From Albidovulum sp. (GTDB lineage Bacteria; Pseudomonadota; Alphaproteobacteria; Rhodobacterales; Rhodobacteraceae): 11,931 nt of DNA. The notes beneath the pieces are model-generated. The model saw nothing but the letters and a program-made list of their open reading frames with translations. It made no database searches and was not told the DNA's origin. Every line of letters starts with the position of its first letter. The stretch's first letter is position 1. The position numbers and the translations under genes were made by a program. Positions 6,196-11,931 of this stretch are shown here, in pieces. The stretch lies in NCBI GenBank assembly GCA_030837785.1, contig JAUQYA010000141.1, positions 1-11,931 on the forward strand, in the 5' to 3' direction.

Positions 6196-6900
6196 TCAGG
6201 CGGCCAGCACCGCCACCGCAAGCCACATCAGCACCCCGCCCCACGGCGCGAGGCGCAGGAGCTTCGCGCCGACGGTGAGGCCCACGGGACGGGGCCCGGC
6301 GCCGTAGCGGCGGCGGAGGTGGCGGCGGCGGAACCAGAGAAGGGTGTGGACGATGCTCAGCCCGGCGAAAAGCCACCAGGACTGGACGTGGAAGGCGCTC
6401 ACGGTCCTGGTGGCGGCGAAGGCATCCGGGACGCCCGGAATGCGGTCGCCCCACGGCCAGAGAATCGGCGCGTAGCCCCAGCTCGGGCCGTTGCCGTGCA
6501 GGATCGGGCCGGTGACCGGAATCGCCAGCATGCCGACGAAAAGGCCCCAGTAGACCAGCCTGCCCAGCGCGTGATCCCAGCCGATCCGGCCTTCCGGCGC
6601 CGGCCGCCTGGACCCCAGTTGCAGCCACAGGGCGAACAGGATCGCGACCGCCAGCAGGGCGATGCCGGCGGTCTTGTGGATCGAATAGAGGAAGGTGACA
6701 TGCGCCGCCGCCTGCCCGGCGCCGTAGGGCAGCCCGTCGCTGTAAAGCCCCAGGATGATCTCGGCGATCATGCCGATCGAGAGAACCCAGTGCAGGATCC
6801 GGGCGATGAGGATGTAGCGGCTGCGCGAGATGCCGCCCCCGATTGACGGCAGGTGCCGCGATCCCCGCGCACCCTGCCCCGCGTCCGCGGGCCGCGGCAT
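6196..6900 (-). CDS. Cytochrome b561-type dihaem membrane protein
   Basis: A 234-residue integral membrane protein with a cytochrome b561/YodB-like core. Likely haem ligands are His37 (ILHW, helix 1), His75 (SIHKTAG, helix 2), His171 (AFHVQSW) and His185 (SIVHTLL, helix 4). A fifth hydrophobic helix closes the C-terminus (about 216-234). Such proteins pass electrons between quinone and a periplasmic or membrane partner. The start is uncertain: ATG at 6900 is chosen, but GTG at 6918 or TTG at 6975 are in frame, and the first residues before ISRSRYILIARILHW are low-complexity. It is divergent from the AraC regulator of the amine dehydrogenase region, so an electron-transfer link to amine oxidation is possible but unproven. 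It is convergent with the GntR gene, 33 bp away. Confidence 0.85.
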   Translation of the reverse strand: MPRPADAGQGARGSRHLPSIGGGISRSRYILIARILHWVLSIGMIAEIILGLYSDGLPYGAGQAAAHVTFLYSIHKTAGIALLAVAILFALWLQLGSRRPAPEGRIGWDHALGRLVYWGLFVGMLAIPVTGPILHGNGPSWGYAPILWPWGDRIPGVPDAFAATRTVSAFHVQSWWLFAGLSIVHTLLWFRRRHLRRRYGAGPRPVGLTVGAKLLRLAPWGGVLMWLAVAVLAA

Positions 6901-6960
6901 CCCGCCCGTCCCGGTCACGACCCGCCCCCGGCTGCACCCGATCCTGCCCGTAGCGGCACG

Positions 6961-6990
6961 TTGACATCCGGACAAGCGCGGACGTAGCCT
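6961..6990 (+). promoter_or_regulatory. Candidate sigma-70 promoter of qhpR
   Basis: A perfect TTGACA -35 box (6961-6966) is followed after 18 nt by TAGCCT (6985-6990), which matches three of six -10 bases. It lies 20 nt before the qhpR start, giving a very short leader, and directly before the GGGGGAG ribosome-binding stretch. The -35 is strong evidence, the -10 weak. Confidence 0.45.
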
Positions 6991-7010
6991 TTGCCGGGGG
7001 GAGTGCTGAC

Positions 7011-8006
7011 ATGCAGGGTCCTTGGATCATTTCGGGACCATTGGCTGCCGTCGAACTGGCAGTCCTGGGGGCTCCGAGTGGCGAGAGCAAAGACTACGGG
7101 ACGCTGCCGCTGCGTTCGTTCGTCGCCAGCCTCGAACGGCTGGCGGCCTTCGCCGCGGGTGACGGCGCGGCGGTCTGGCGCGCGGGCGAGACGCTGAATC
7201 TCGGCTATCTCGGCACCGTCGGCGCGGCGATGGCGGTCGCGCCGACGCTGGGGGCGGCGCTGCGCTGCTTCGTCACCTATTTCGGGACCGTGCAATCCTC
7301 CACCTCGATCGGCCTGGAACAGGAGGGCGATCTCGTCCACCTGCACTATCGCATCCTCGACGAGACCATCTGGCCGCGGCGCGCCGATGCCGAGTTGACG
7401 CTCGGGATCGTCGCGAGCACCGTCCGGCGCTATGCGCCGGACGCCCGGCGCGCCATCACCGTGCAGTTCGAAGGCCCGGAAAGGGGCTCGGACCGGGGCA
7501 TCGAGACGCGCCTGCAGCGCCCGGTCCGGCGTGGAGACGACAACTGCCTGACGATCCCGGCCCGGCTGATGGACGCCCCCCTGCCCCGCCCCGCCACCGC
7601 AAGAGAGGCCAGCGATTTCCGCGACTGCCTGCAACAGCTCAGCCGCAACCTCAGCGCCATGCGGGCGCTCCAGCCGGTCTCCGATCGCGTGCGCGATCTC
7701 CTGCTTGACCAGACGGGGAAGGGTCCGACCGACCAGGATTCGGTTGCCCGCACCCTGGCGATGTCGCGCCGGACGCTGCGCCGCAAGCTCGAGGCCGAGG
7801 GCACGTCGTTTCACGAGCTTGGCGAGGCCTGCCGGTGCAGCATCGGCCAGGCGCTCCTCACCCGGACGGACCTGCCGATTGTCGAGATCGCGATGCGGCT
7901 TGGCTATTCGGATCATACCGCGTTTTCCCGTGCCTTCTCGCGCTGGTGCGGGGTACCGCCGCGGGTGTTGCGCAAGGGGCTGTGGGGCGCCAGCGACAGG
8001 ATCTGA
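7011..8006 (+). CDS. qhpR: AraC-family transcriptional regulator, probable QhpR
   Basis: A 331-residue AraC/XylS regulator. An N-terminal ligand domain resembling the AraC 'arabinose-binding' type of the OruR/ArgR-like branch spans about residues 15-190. The C-terminal domain has two helix-turn-helices: the first around 244-266 (VARTLAMSRRTLRRKL), the second around 290-320 (IAMRLGYSDHTAFSRAFSRW and GVPPRVLR), the classical signature. GGGGGAG 7 nt before the ATG supports the start. It is convergent with the qhp operon; in Paracoccus an AraC-type protein, QhpR, activates the n-butylamine-inducible qhp operon, so this is the likely activator here. Its last 94 bp overlap the 3' end of qhpF on the other strand. 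Family is certain; the QhpR name rests on context. Confidence 0.88.
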   Translation: MQGPWIISGPLAAVELAVLGAPSGESKDYGTLPLRSFVASLERLAAFAAGDGAAVWRAGETLNLGYLGTVGAAMAVAPTLGAALRCFVTYFGTVQSSTSIGLEQEGDLVHLHYRILDETIWPRRADAELTLGIVASTVRRYAPDARRAITVQFEGPERGSDRGIETRLQRPVRRGDDNCLTIPARLMDAPLPRPATAREASDFRDCLQQLSRNLSAMRALQPVSDRVRDLLLDQTGKGPTDQDSVARTLAMSRRTLRRKLEAEGTSFHELGEACRCSIGQALLTRTDLPIVEIAMRLGYSDHTAFSRAFSRWCGVPPRVLRKGLWGASDRI

Positions 8007-9628
8007 TCGAACGGCAGGTCGCGCGCGGGGCCGGCGTGGGCGATGACGATGATCGTCCGGTCGGCGAAGCGGCACCGCACCGATGCCAGGATCGCGCGGG
8101 CGGTGGGTCCGTCTACCTCCGACAGGCATTCGTCCATCACCAGAACCCGGAACGGCAGCAACAGCGCGCGGGCCAGCGCGATGCGCTGACGCTCGCCGCC
8201 CGAGAGGTTGCGCCCGGCCTCCTCGATCGTCGTGTCGGGACCGACCGGGGCCATGACCAGCGCGAGCATCTCGCCGATCAGCGCGTCGGATGCCCCGGGA
8301 TCGGCAAGGCGCAGGTTCTGGGCGACGCTGCCGCGGAACAGCGTGACCGCCTGCGGCACGATGGCCACGGCACGGCGGAGCGCGGCGGGATCGAGCCCCG
8401 CGACGTTCTCGCCGTCGAGAAAGACCTGGGTGCCCGGCGCGGGGGCGGCCATGCGTGCGAGAAGGGCGGCGAGCGTTGACTTGCCGGCGCCGGAGGGCCC
8501 GTCGACGAGGACGAGGCTGCCGGCGGCGACGGCAAGGTCGACGGGCAGGTGCTGGCCCGCCTCGCCCCGCGCATTCACCAGCCGCAGCGCCCCCGGGCCC
8601 GGCGCCGGCGCACGGCCGCCGCGTTCGTCGGCCTCCGGGTCGGCAAGATCGTTGAGCCGCGCCAGCGCCACCTGCGCCACCGCCTGCGCATGGTAAAGGC
8701 CAAGCAGGTTCTGCATCGGGCCGACCATCATCCCCACATAGCTGAGAAACGCGATCAGCGACCCGATCTGCCAGTCGCCGCGGATGATCAGCCAGCCGCC
8801 GCCAAGGAGGATCGCCGCCCTGACCAGCGCGCCCACGACCTGCGGGACGAAGCCCACGATCTCCGCCCAGCGCCGCTGCCGCATGAGCAGATGCACCTGC
8901 CGCGCCTGAAGCGGCAGGAAATCGCGAACCCGGGCGCCCTGGGCGGCCAGCGTCCTCAGCGTGGGCAGGCCGGCGAAGCCTTCGGCCAGATAGGCGGCAA
9001 TCTCCCCGCGCGAGGCGCGCAGGTCGTCGGCGCGCTGCCGGCTGCGCGGCCGCGCCCAGGCAAGGAAGCCGAGGTTGAACGGCGCGGCGGCAAGCGGGAT
9101 CAGCGCCAGCCGCCAGTCCAGCACGAAAAGCATCACCGTGCCGCCGACGAGGCGGAAGACCGAGGACGCCGCAGCCAGCATCGTGTCGAAGGCGAAGCGC
9201 TGGATTTCCGCGGTGTCGCCGTCGATGCGCGACAGCGCCTCGCCCACGGTCAGGGGCGGGCGGTCGACGCGGCGATGAAGCGCCGCGTCCAGCAGACGCG
9301 CCCTGAGGCCGGTCAGCATCTCGGCCGAGAAATGCAGGTGCAGCAGGCTGTTGCCGACCGAGGCGACAAGGATCACGAGGCCGGCGAGAAAGACCAGCGC
9401 CAGATAGTGCAGCGCCGCGTCCCAGTCCCGCGCGACCAGCCCCCGGTCGATCAGGAGCTTGGTCAGCCAGGGCGGCAGAAGGCCGAGCATCGCCGCGCCG
9501 AGCGAGGTTGCGAGCACGAGGCCGATCCCCGGCAGCGCCCGCGCCATGACCGGCACCAGCCAGGTCTCCGCCCCCCTGCCGAGCAGGTATCTGACGAACA
9601 GCGTCGCCACCCGGTCGCGCATGGTCAT
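7913..9628 (-). CDS. qhpF: ABC transporter (fused permease-ATPase) QhpF, exporter of the gamma subunit
   Basis: A 571-residue half-transporter with a six-helix exporter domain (about 30-320) and an ATPase domain: Walker A GPSGAGKST (377-385), Q-loop VPQAVTLFRG, signature LSGGE (475-479), Walker B VLVMDE (495-500) with Glu500, and switch His531. No peptidase domain is fused. In qhp operons QhpF is needed to move the cross-linked gamma subunit to the periplasm; leader removal is done separately by QhpE. ATG at 9628 overlaps the qhpE stop as ATGA, indicating coupling. The frame is open to 9967, but that extension is a low-complexity shadow of qhpE. The last 31 residues (541-571), beyond the conserved ILSL end, lie antisense to the qhpR HTH region. 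Confidence 0.92.
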   Translation of the reverse strand: MTMRDRVATLFVRYLLGRGAETWLVPVMARALPGIGLVLATSLGAAMLGLLPPWLTKLLIDRGLVARDWDAALHYLALVFLAGLVILVASVGNSLLHLHFSAEMLTGLRARLLDAALHRRVDRPPLTVGEALSRIDGDTAEIQRFAFDTMLAAASSVFRLVGGTVMLFVLDWRLALIPLAAAPFNLGFLAWARPRSRQRADDLRASRGEIAAYLAEGFAGLPTLRTLAAQGARVRDFLPLQARQVHLLMRQRRWAEIVGFVPQVVGALVRAAILLGGGWLIIRGDWQIGSLIAFLSYVGMMVGPMQNLLGLYHAQAVAQVALARLNDLADPEADERGGRAPAPGPGALRLVNARGEAGQHLPVDLAVAAGSLVLVDGPSGAGKSTLAALLARMAAPAPGTQVFLDGENVAGLDPAALRRAVAIVPQAVTLFRGSVAQNLRLADPGASDALIGEMLALVMAPVGPDTTIEEAGRNLSGGERQRIALARALLLPFRVLVMDECLSEVDGPTARAILASVRCRFADRTIIVIAHAGPARDLPFDQILSLAPHSPLRNTRGGTPHQREKARENAV

Positions 9629-10341
9629 GCCTGCCCCGCCGGGGCGAGCCGGCGTTCCGGGCCGGTGATGCGGCAGCGCGCCGCAAGCCAGGCGGCGGGG
9701 TCGGCCCGTGCCTCCGGGAAGTCCGCGGCCAGGTGCCCGGCCACCCGGGCGGCGGCAAGGCTCGCGCCCGCCATCCCGGCGCCTCCCCTCTCGGGCGAGG
9801 CGCACCAGGCGCCGATGACCGGACCGGACGCCGGACTGGACGCCGGACCGGGCAGCAGCGACAGGTCGTCCCAGCCGCAGCGGGCGTCGCCGGTGGCGGC
9901 GAGGACGCCGGGATAGGCCGCGGGAAAAGCCGCGCCCCCCCGCGCCGGCGCGGCGGCGACAAGGCACCTGCCGGCGGCAAGCGCCGTCTCGCAGGCCGCG
10001 CGCAACACCGCGCGGTCGGCCGCGAGGCCAAGGCTCAGAAGGATGATGTCCGCCTCTGCCGCCAGCCAGAGCACCGCCCGCGCGACGCGGTCCGCGCTGG
10101 TCACCGGGGTGTCGGTGAAGACCTGCGCGTGGCGCAGCGCCGCCCCCGGCGCGGCCCGGCGCAGCACCGCGGCGACCGCTGAGCCGTGGCCCAGACGGTC
10201 CGGCGTGGCCGGGCCATCCCCTTGCGCATCGAAGGCGCGCGCCCCCTCCATCTGATCGGCAGGACCGCCGCTGTCCACGATGCCGACCAGGGGGCCGACC
10301 CGAGGGGCGATCAGCGGGCCGATCAGGGGCGCGCGCGCCAT
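9625..10341 (-). CDS. qhpE: Subtilisin-like serine protease QhpE, leader peptidase for QhpC
   Basis: A 238-residue, unusually small subtilase without a signal peptide or propeptide, so probably cytoplasmic. The triad is visible as Asp23 (GIVDSGG), His52 (LGHGSAVA) and Ser194 (GASLAAARVAG, equivalent to GTSMATPHVAG). The oxyanion-hole segment, normally AAGN, reads VAAAPARG, so the Asn is replaced, probably by Ala133. In Paracoccus an unusual subtilisin-like protease of the same operon removes the 28-residue QhpC leader, and position and features match that. ATG at 10341 is chosen since it lies 4 nt after the qhpB stop and gives a sensible N-terminus; the open frame to 10443 overlaps qhpB. The stop overlaps the qhpF ATG. 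Repetitive GPLI/GPAS-like stretches occur at the N-terminus and around residues 165-177. Confidence 0.9.
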   Translation of the reverse strand: MARAPLIGPLIAPRVGPLVGIVDSGGPADQMEGARAFDAQGDGPATPDRLGHGSAVAAVLRRAAPGAALRHAQVFTDTPVTSADRVARAVLWLAAEADIILLSLGLAADRAVLRAACETALAAGRCLVAAAPARGGAAFPAAYPGVLAATGDARCGWDDLSLLPGPASSPASGPVIGAWCASPERGGAGMAGASLAAARVAGHLAADFPEARADPAAWLAARCRITGPERRLAPAGQA

Positions 10342-10345
10342 CCGC

Positions 10346-11434
10346 TCAGTCCTGACGCTGGAACATCCGGACCGAGCCGATCGAGATCGAGACCCCATCG
10401 GGCATCTGCACCTCGCCCTTCTTCTCCAGCGTCTCGGCGTCATAGGCCGCCACGTCCGACATCGCGCCCCCCAGATACACGGTCTTGCCGTCGGACGAGA
10501 GGTTGACCGAATAGTAGCTGTGCGGCAGCGGCACCCGCTTCAGCGGCTTTCCGGCATCCATGTCGAAGCTCGACAGGAAGTTGTAGGCACCGAAGACGCG
10601 GTTCTTGTCGGTCGGGCTGGCGGCGGTCGAGAAGTAGAAGATGTCGGTCGCCTCGACATCGCGCATCAGCATCTCGCCGCTGTCCAGATCCTGGGTCAGG
10701 ATGCCGGTGCGGTAGGTCTCGGGGTCGTCCGGCGCACCGTCGAGCCTTGCGGTGTAGTAGGGCGTCGCGATCACGCCGGACTGTTCGAACTGCGACCAGA
10801 CGTCGAGCACGTCGGGCTGGGCATAGGTCTCGACCTCCCAGCCGTGGATCGGCTTTTCCTCGATCTGCTTGCCGGTGGCGTCGAAGACATACATCTTGCG
10901 CCCCATGCCGTAGATCTTGCTGCCGTCCTTCGACCAGGCCACCAGCGTGATCTGCCGCGGCACCTCGGCGGTCGACTTCAGATCGCCGGTCTCGGCGTCG
11001 TAGAAGGCAAGCCGCGTCGGCTGGACCTGGAACTCGTCGGCCAGCATCTTCACCGGGCTCTGGTAGACGACGAGCGTCTTGCCGTCGGGCGAAAGGTCCA
11101 TGCCGAACATGCCCTTCACCCGCTCCTCGGTGCCGCTCATCTCGATCCGGCCGATGGTCTTGCCCTCCACGAGATCGACGATGGCGATGCTTTCGAGCAT
11201 GTTCATCATCACGTAGGCGCGGCTGCCGTCCTTGCTGACGACGGGTGTCTGCGGCAGGGGGCCTGCCTGGTCGAGCTGGATCACCTTGTCGATGGCCATC
11301 GACTCGGCATCGACGATCACCAGCTTGTCGGGGCGCGCGGGCACCATCAGATAGTCCTTCGCCGCCGCGGGCAGGGCAAGCCCGGCGGCAAGCGCCAGCC
11401 CGGCCACGGCGGTTGTCTTGTGACGGATCGTCAT
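10346..11434 (-). CDS. qhpB: Quinohemoprotein amine dehydrogenase beta subunit QhpB
   Basis: A 362-residue secreted beta-propeller. Residues 1-25 form a Sec signal peptide (basic start MTIRHK, Ala/Leu-rich core, cleavage likely after AAA before KDY). The rest shows repeated propeller-blade signatures such as VSKDGSRAYV, LSPDGKTLVV, WSKDGSKIYG and LSSDGKTVYLGG, each followed by a variant of the IVD/YDAETG turn, matching the seven-bladed beta subunit of this enzyme. It acts in the periplasm, where it surrounds the gamma subunit near the active site together with the dihaem alpha subunit. ATG at 11434 is preferred, 4 nt after the qhpC stop and directly before the signal peptide; the frame stays open to 11503 inside qhpC. 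qhpE follows after 4 nt. Confidence 0.93.
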   Translation of the reverse strand: MTIRHKTTAVAGLALAAGLALPAAAKDYLMVPARPDKLVIVDAESMAIDKVIQLDQAGPLPQTPVVSKDGSRAYVMMNMLESIAIVDLVEGKTIGRIEMSGTEERVKGMFGMDLSPDGKTLVVYQSPVKMLADEFQVQPTRLAFYDAETGDLKSTAEVPRQITLVAWSKDGSKIYGMGRKMYVFDATGKQIEEKPIHGWEVETYAQPDVLDVWSQFEQSGVIATPYYTARLDGAPDDPETYRTGILTQDLDSGEMLMRDVEATDIFYFSTAASPTDKNRVFGAYNFLSSFDMDAGKPLKRVPLPHSYYSVNLSSDGKTVYLGGAMSDVAAYDAETLEKKGEVQMPDGVSISIGSVRMFQRQD

Positions 11435-11438
11435 GGCA

Positions 11439-11765
11439 TCACACCTTGCTCTTGGGGAAGACGGACTGGAGCTGGCGCCAGTCGTTGTAGACATCCGAGG
11501 CATCGTTCGACCAGTCCGGGTAGGTGTTCATCGTGTCGGCGACCTGGGCGGGCCACCAGCAGGGGTCGGCGCAGCCGTAAAGATCGGCCTCCATCGGCTG
11601 GCAGAGGTTGCCGACGCCGCCGAAGGCATCGACCTCCCAGCCCGGATCGAACGAGGTGGTGCAGCCGACCATCGAGTTCATGGCGACGACTTCGTCCTCC
11701 TTGCCTTCGGCGGCCGCTTCGGAAAACTGCGCGGCCTTGGCATTCGCGGGGGTGAGGTGTTTCAT
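11439..11765 (-). CDS. qhpC: Quinohemoprotein amine dehydrogenase gamma subunit QhpC (CTQ precursor)
   Basis: A 108-residue precursor. Residues 1-28 form a charged, non-Sec leader ending VVA; the mature part begins MNSMVGC and has 80 residues, close to the 79-82 of known enzymes. In mature numbering the residues needed for maturation are all in place: Cys37 and Trp43 for cysteine tryptophylquinone, and the thioether pairs Cys7-Glu16, Cys27-Asp33 and Cys41-Asp49. These are precursor positions 65/71, 35/44, 55/61 and 69/77. QhpD makes the cross-links in the cytoplasm, QhpE removes the leader and QhpF exports the product; the quinone is the catalytic centre for primary amine oxidation. The ATG shares its A with the qhpD stop (TGATG), and AAGGAG lies 9 nt upstream, within qhpD. 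Identity is very secure. Confidence 0.96.
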   Translation of the reverse strand: MKHLTPANAKAAQFSEAAAEGKEDEVVAMNSMVGCTTSFDPGWEVDAFGGVGNLCQPMEADLYGCADPCWWPAQVADTMNTYPDWSNDASDVYNDWRQLQSVFPKSKV

Positions 11766-11931
11766 CAGGCGGCTCTCCTTGGCGTCAGATGGCGACGGAA
11801 AAACGACGGGTTGGCCTGCATGATCCGGGTATAGGCCTCGATGCCGAAGTCCACCCAGTCGCGCAGCAGGTCGCAGTAGTGATAGACCGGGGCGAAGGGA
11901 TCGCCCTGGCGCGCATAGCTTTCGTGATAGC
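11765..11931 (-). CDS. qhpD: Radical SAM thioether-forming enzyme QhpD (C-terminal 54 residues only)
   Basis: A frame open from the right edge runs 54 codons to a TGA that overlaps the qhpC ATG as TGATG. Visible segments include VYHYCDLLRDWVDFG and SFFRRHLTPRRAA, the former with one Cys that might serve an auxiliary iron-sulfur cluster. The radical-SAM CxxxCxxC motif would lie outside the window, so identification rests on order: in qhp operons the gene directly before qhpC is qhpD, the radical SAM/SPASM protein that forms the Cys-to-Asp/Glu thioether bonds in QhpC. Position, strand and coupling fit; sequence evidence alone is thin. Confidence 0.8.
   Translation of the reverse strand, partial: YHESYARQGDPFAPVYHYCDLLRDWVDFGIEAYTRIMQANPSFFRRHLTPRRAA

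Noticed and set aside
9826..9849. Two 12-bp near-identical copies of GGACGCCGGAC(T/C) inside qhpE
   Set aside because: They are coding, encode a Gly/Pro/Ser/Ala-rich loop in a protease, and look like low-complexity expansion rather than a separate element.
8549..9916. A 455-codon open frame on the plus strand opposite qhpF and qhpE
   Set aside because: It is antisense to a complete ABC transporter, with Arg/Gln/His-rich composition and no recognisable domain.
6915..10031. A 1038-codon open frame on the minus strand
   Set aside because: It runs in the wrong frame through qhpE and qhpF and antisense to qhpR, with Arg/Ala/Pro-rich low-complexity sequence and no domain. The motif-bearing genes explain the region.

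Overview
The window is about 12 kb of very GC-rich DNA with short gaps between genes. Base composition, protein sequences and gene content point to an alphaproteobacterium, probably of the Rhodobacterales/Paracoccus type; the exact taxon is inferred. No RNA genes, insertion sequences, prophage genes or CRISPR arrays are visible. It looks like chromosomal catabolic DNA carrying two separate amine/imino-acid utilisation modules.

Layout: (1) 1-1081 (+) is the 3' part of a HI0933/BaiN-type flavoprotein. (2) 1170-5166 (-) is a four-gene operon: a DapA-like aldolase/deaminase, a DadA-like FAD amino-acid dehydrogenase, an atypical short-chain dehydrogenase (SDR) and a proline-racemase-family enzyme. 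A GntR/FCD regulator is divergent from it at 5443-6162 (+). Together these fit trans-4-hydroxy-L-proline degradation: epimerisation to cis-4-hydroxy-D-proline, FAD oxidation to pyrroline-4-hydroxy-2-carboxylate, then deamination/dehydration to 2-oxoglutarate semialdehyde. The last step, semialdehyde dehydrogenase, and any transporter are not in the window. The 276-bp divergent gap holds two palindromes that overlap candidate -35 boxes in both directions. (3) 6196-6900 (-) is a four-helix cytochrome b561-type protein, divergent from (4) an AraC-type regulator at 7011-8006 (+). (5) 7913-11931 (-) is most of a quinohemoprotein amine dehydrogenase (qhp) operon, transcribed as qhpD (3' end only), qhpC, qhpB, qhpE, qhpF. 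The upstream part, expected to include qhpA, lies beyond the right edge.

How the qhp genes work together: QhpC is the small gamma subunit that carries the cysteine tryptophylquinone cofactor. The radical-SAM enzyme QhpD forms its Cys-to-Asp/Glu thioether links, QhpE removes its leader, the ABC transporter QhpF exports it, and it assembles in the periplasm with the beta-propeller QhpB and the dihaem QhpA. All QhpC cross-link residues fall at their known spacing behind a 28-residue leader. qhpD to qhpF are separated by at most 4 nt or overlap, so they look translationally coupled. The 3' ends of qhpF and the convergent qhpR overlap by 94 bp. qhpG, the flavin monooxygenase found next to qhpF in Paracoccus, is not there.

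Most notable: the SDR in the hydroxyproline operon has lost all four residues of the classical catalytic tetrad; the racemase-family enzyme has a Ser/Cys rather than Cys/Cys pair; QhpE lacks the usual oxyanion-hole Asn; and the SDR-epimerase gap carries a 3 x 11-bp tandem repeat and a 9-bp GC hairpin.
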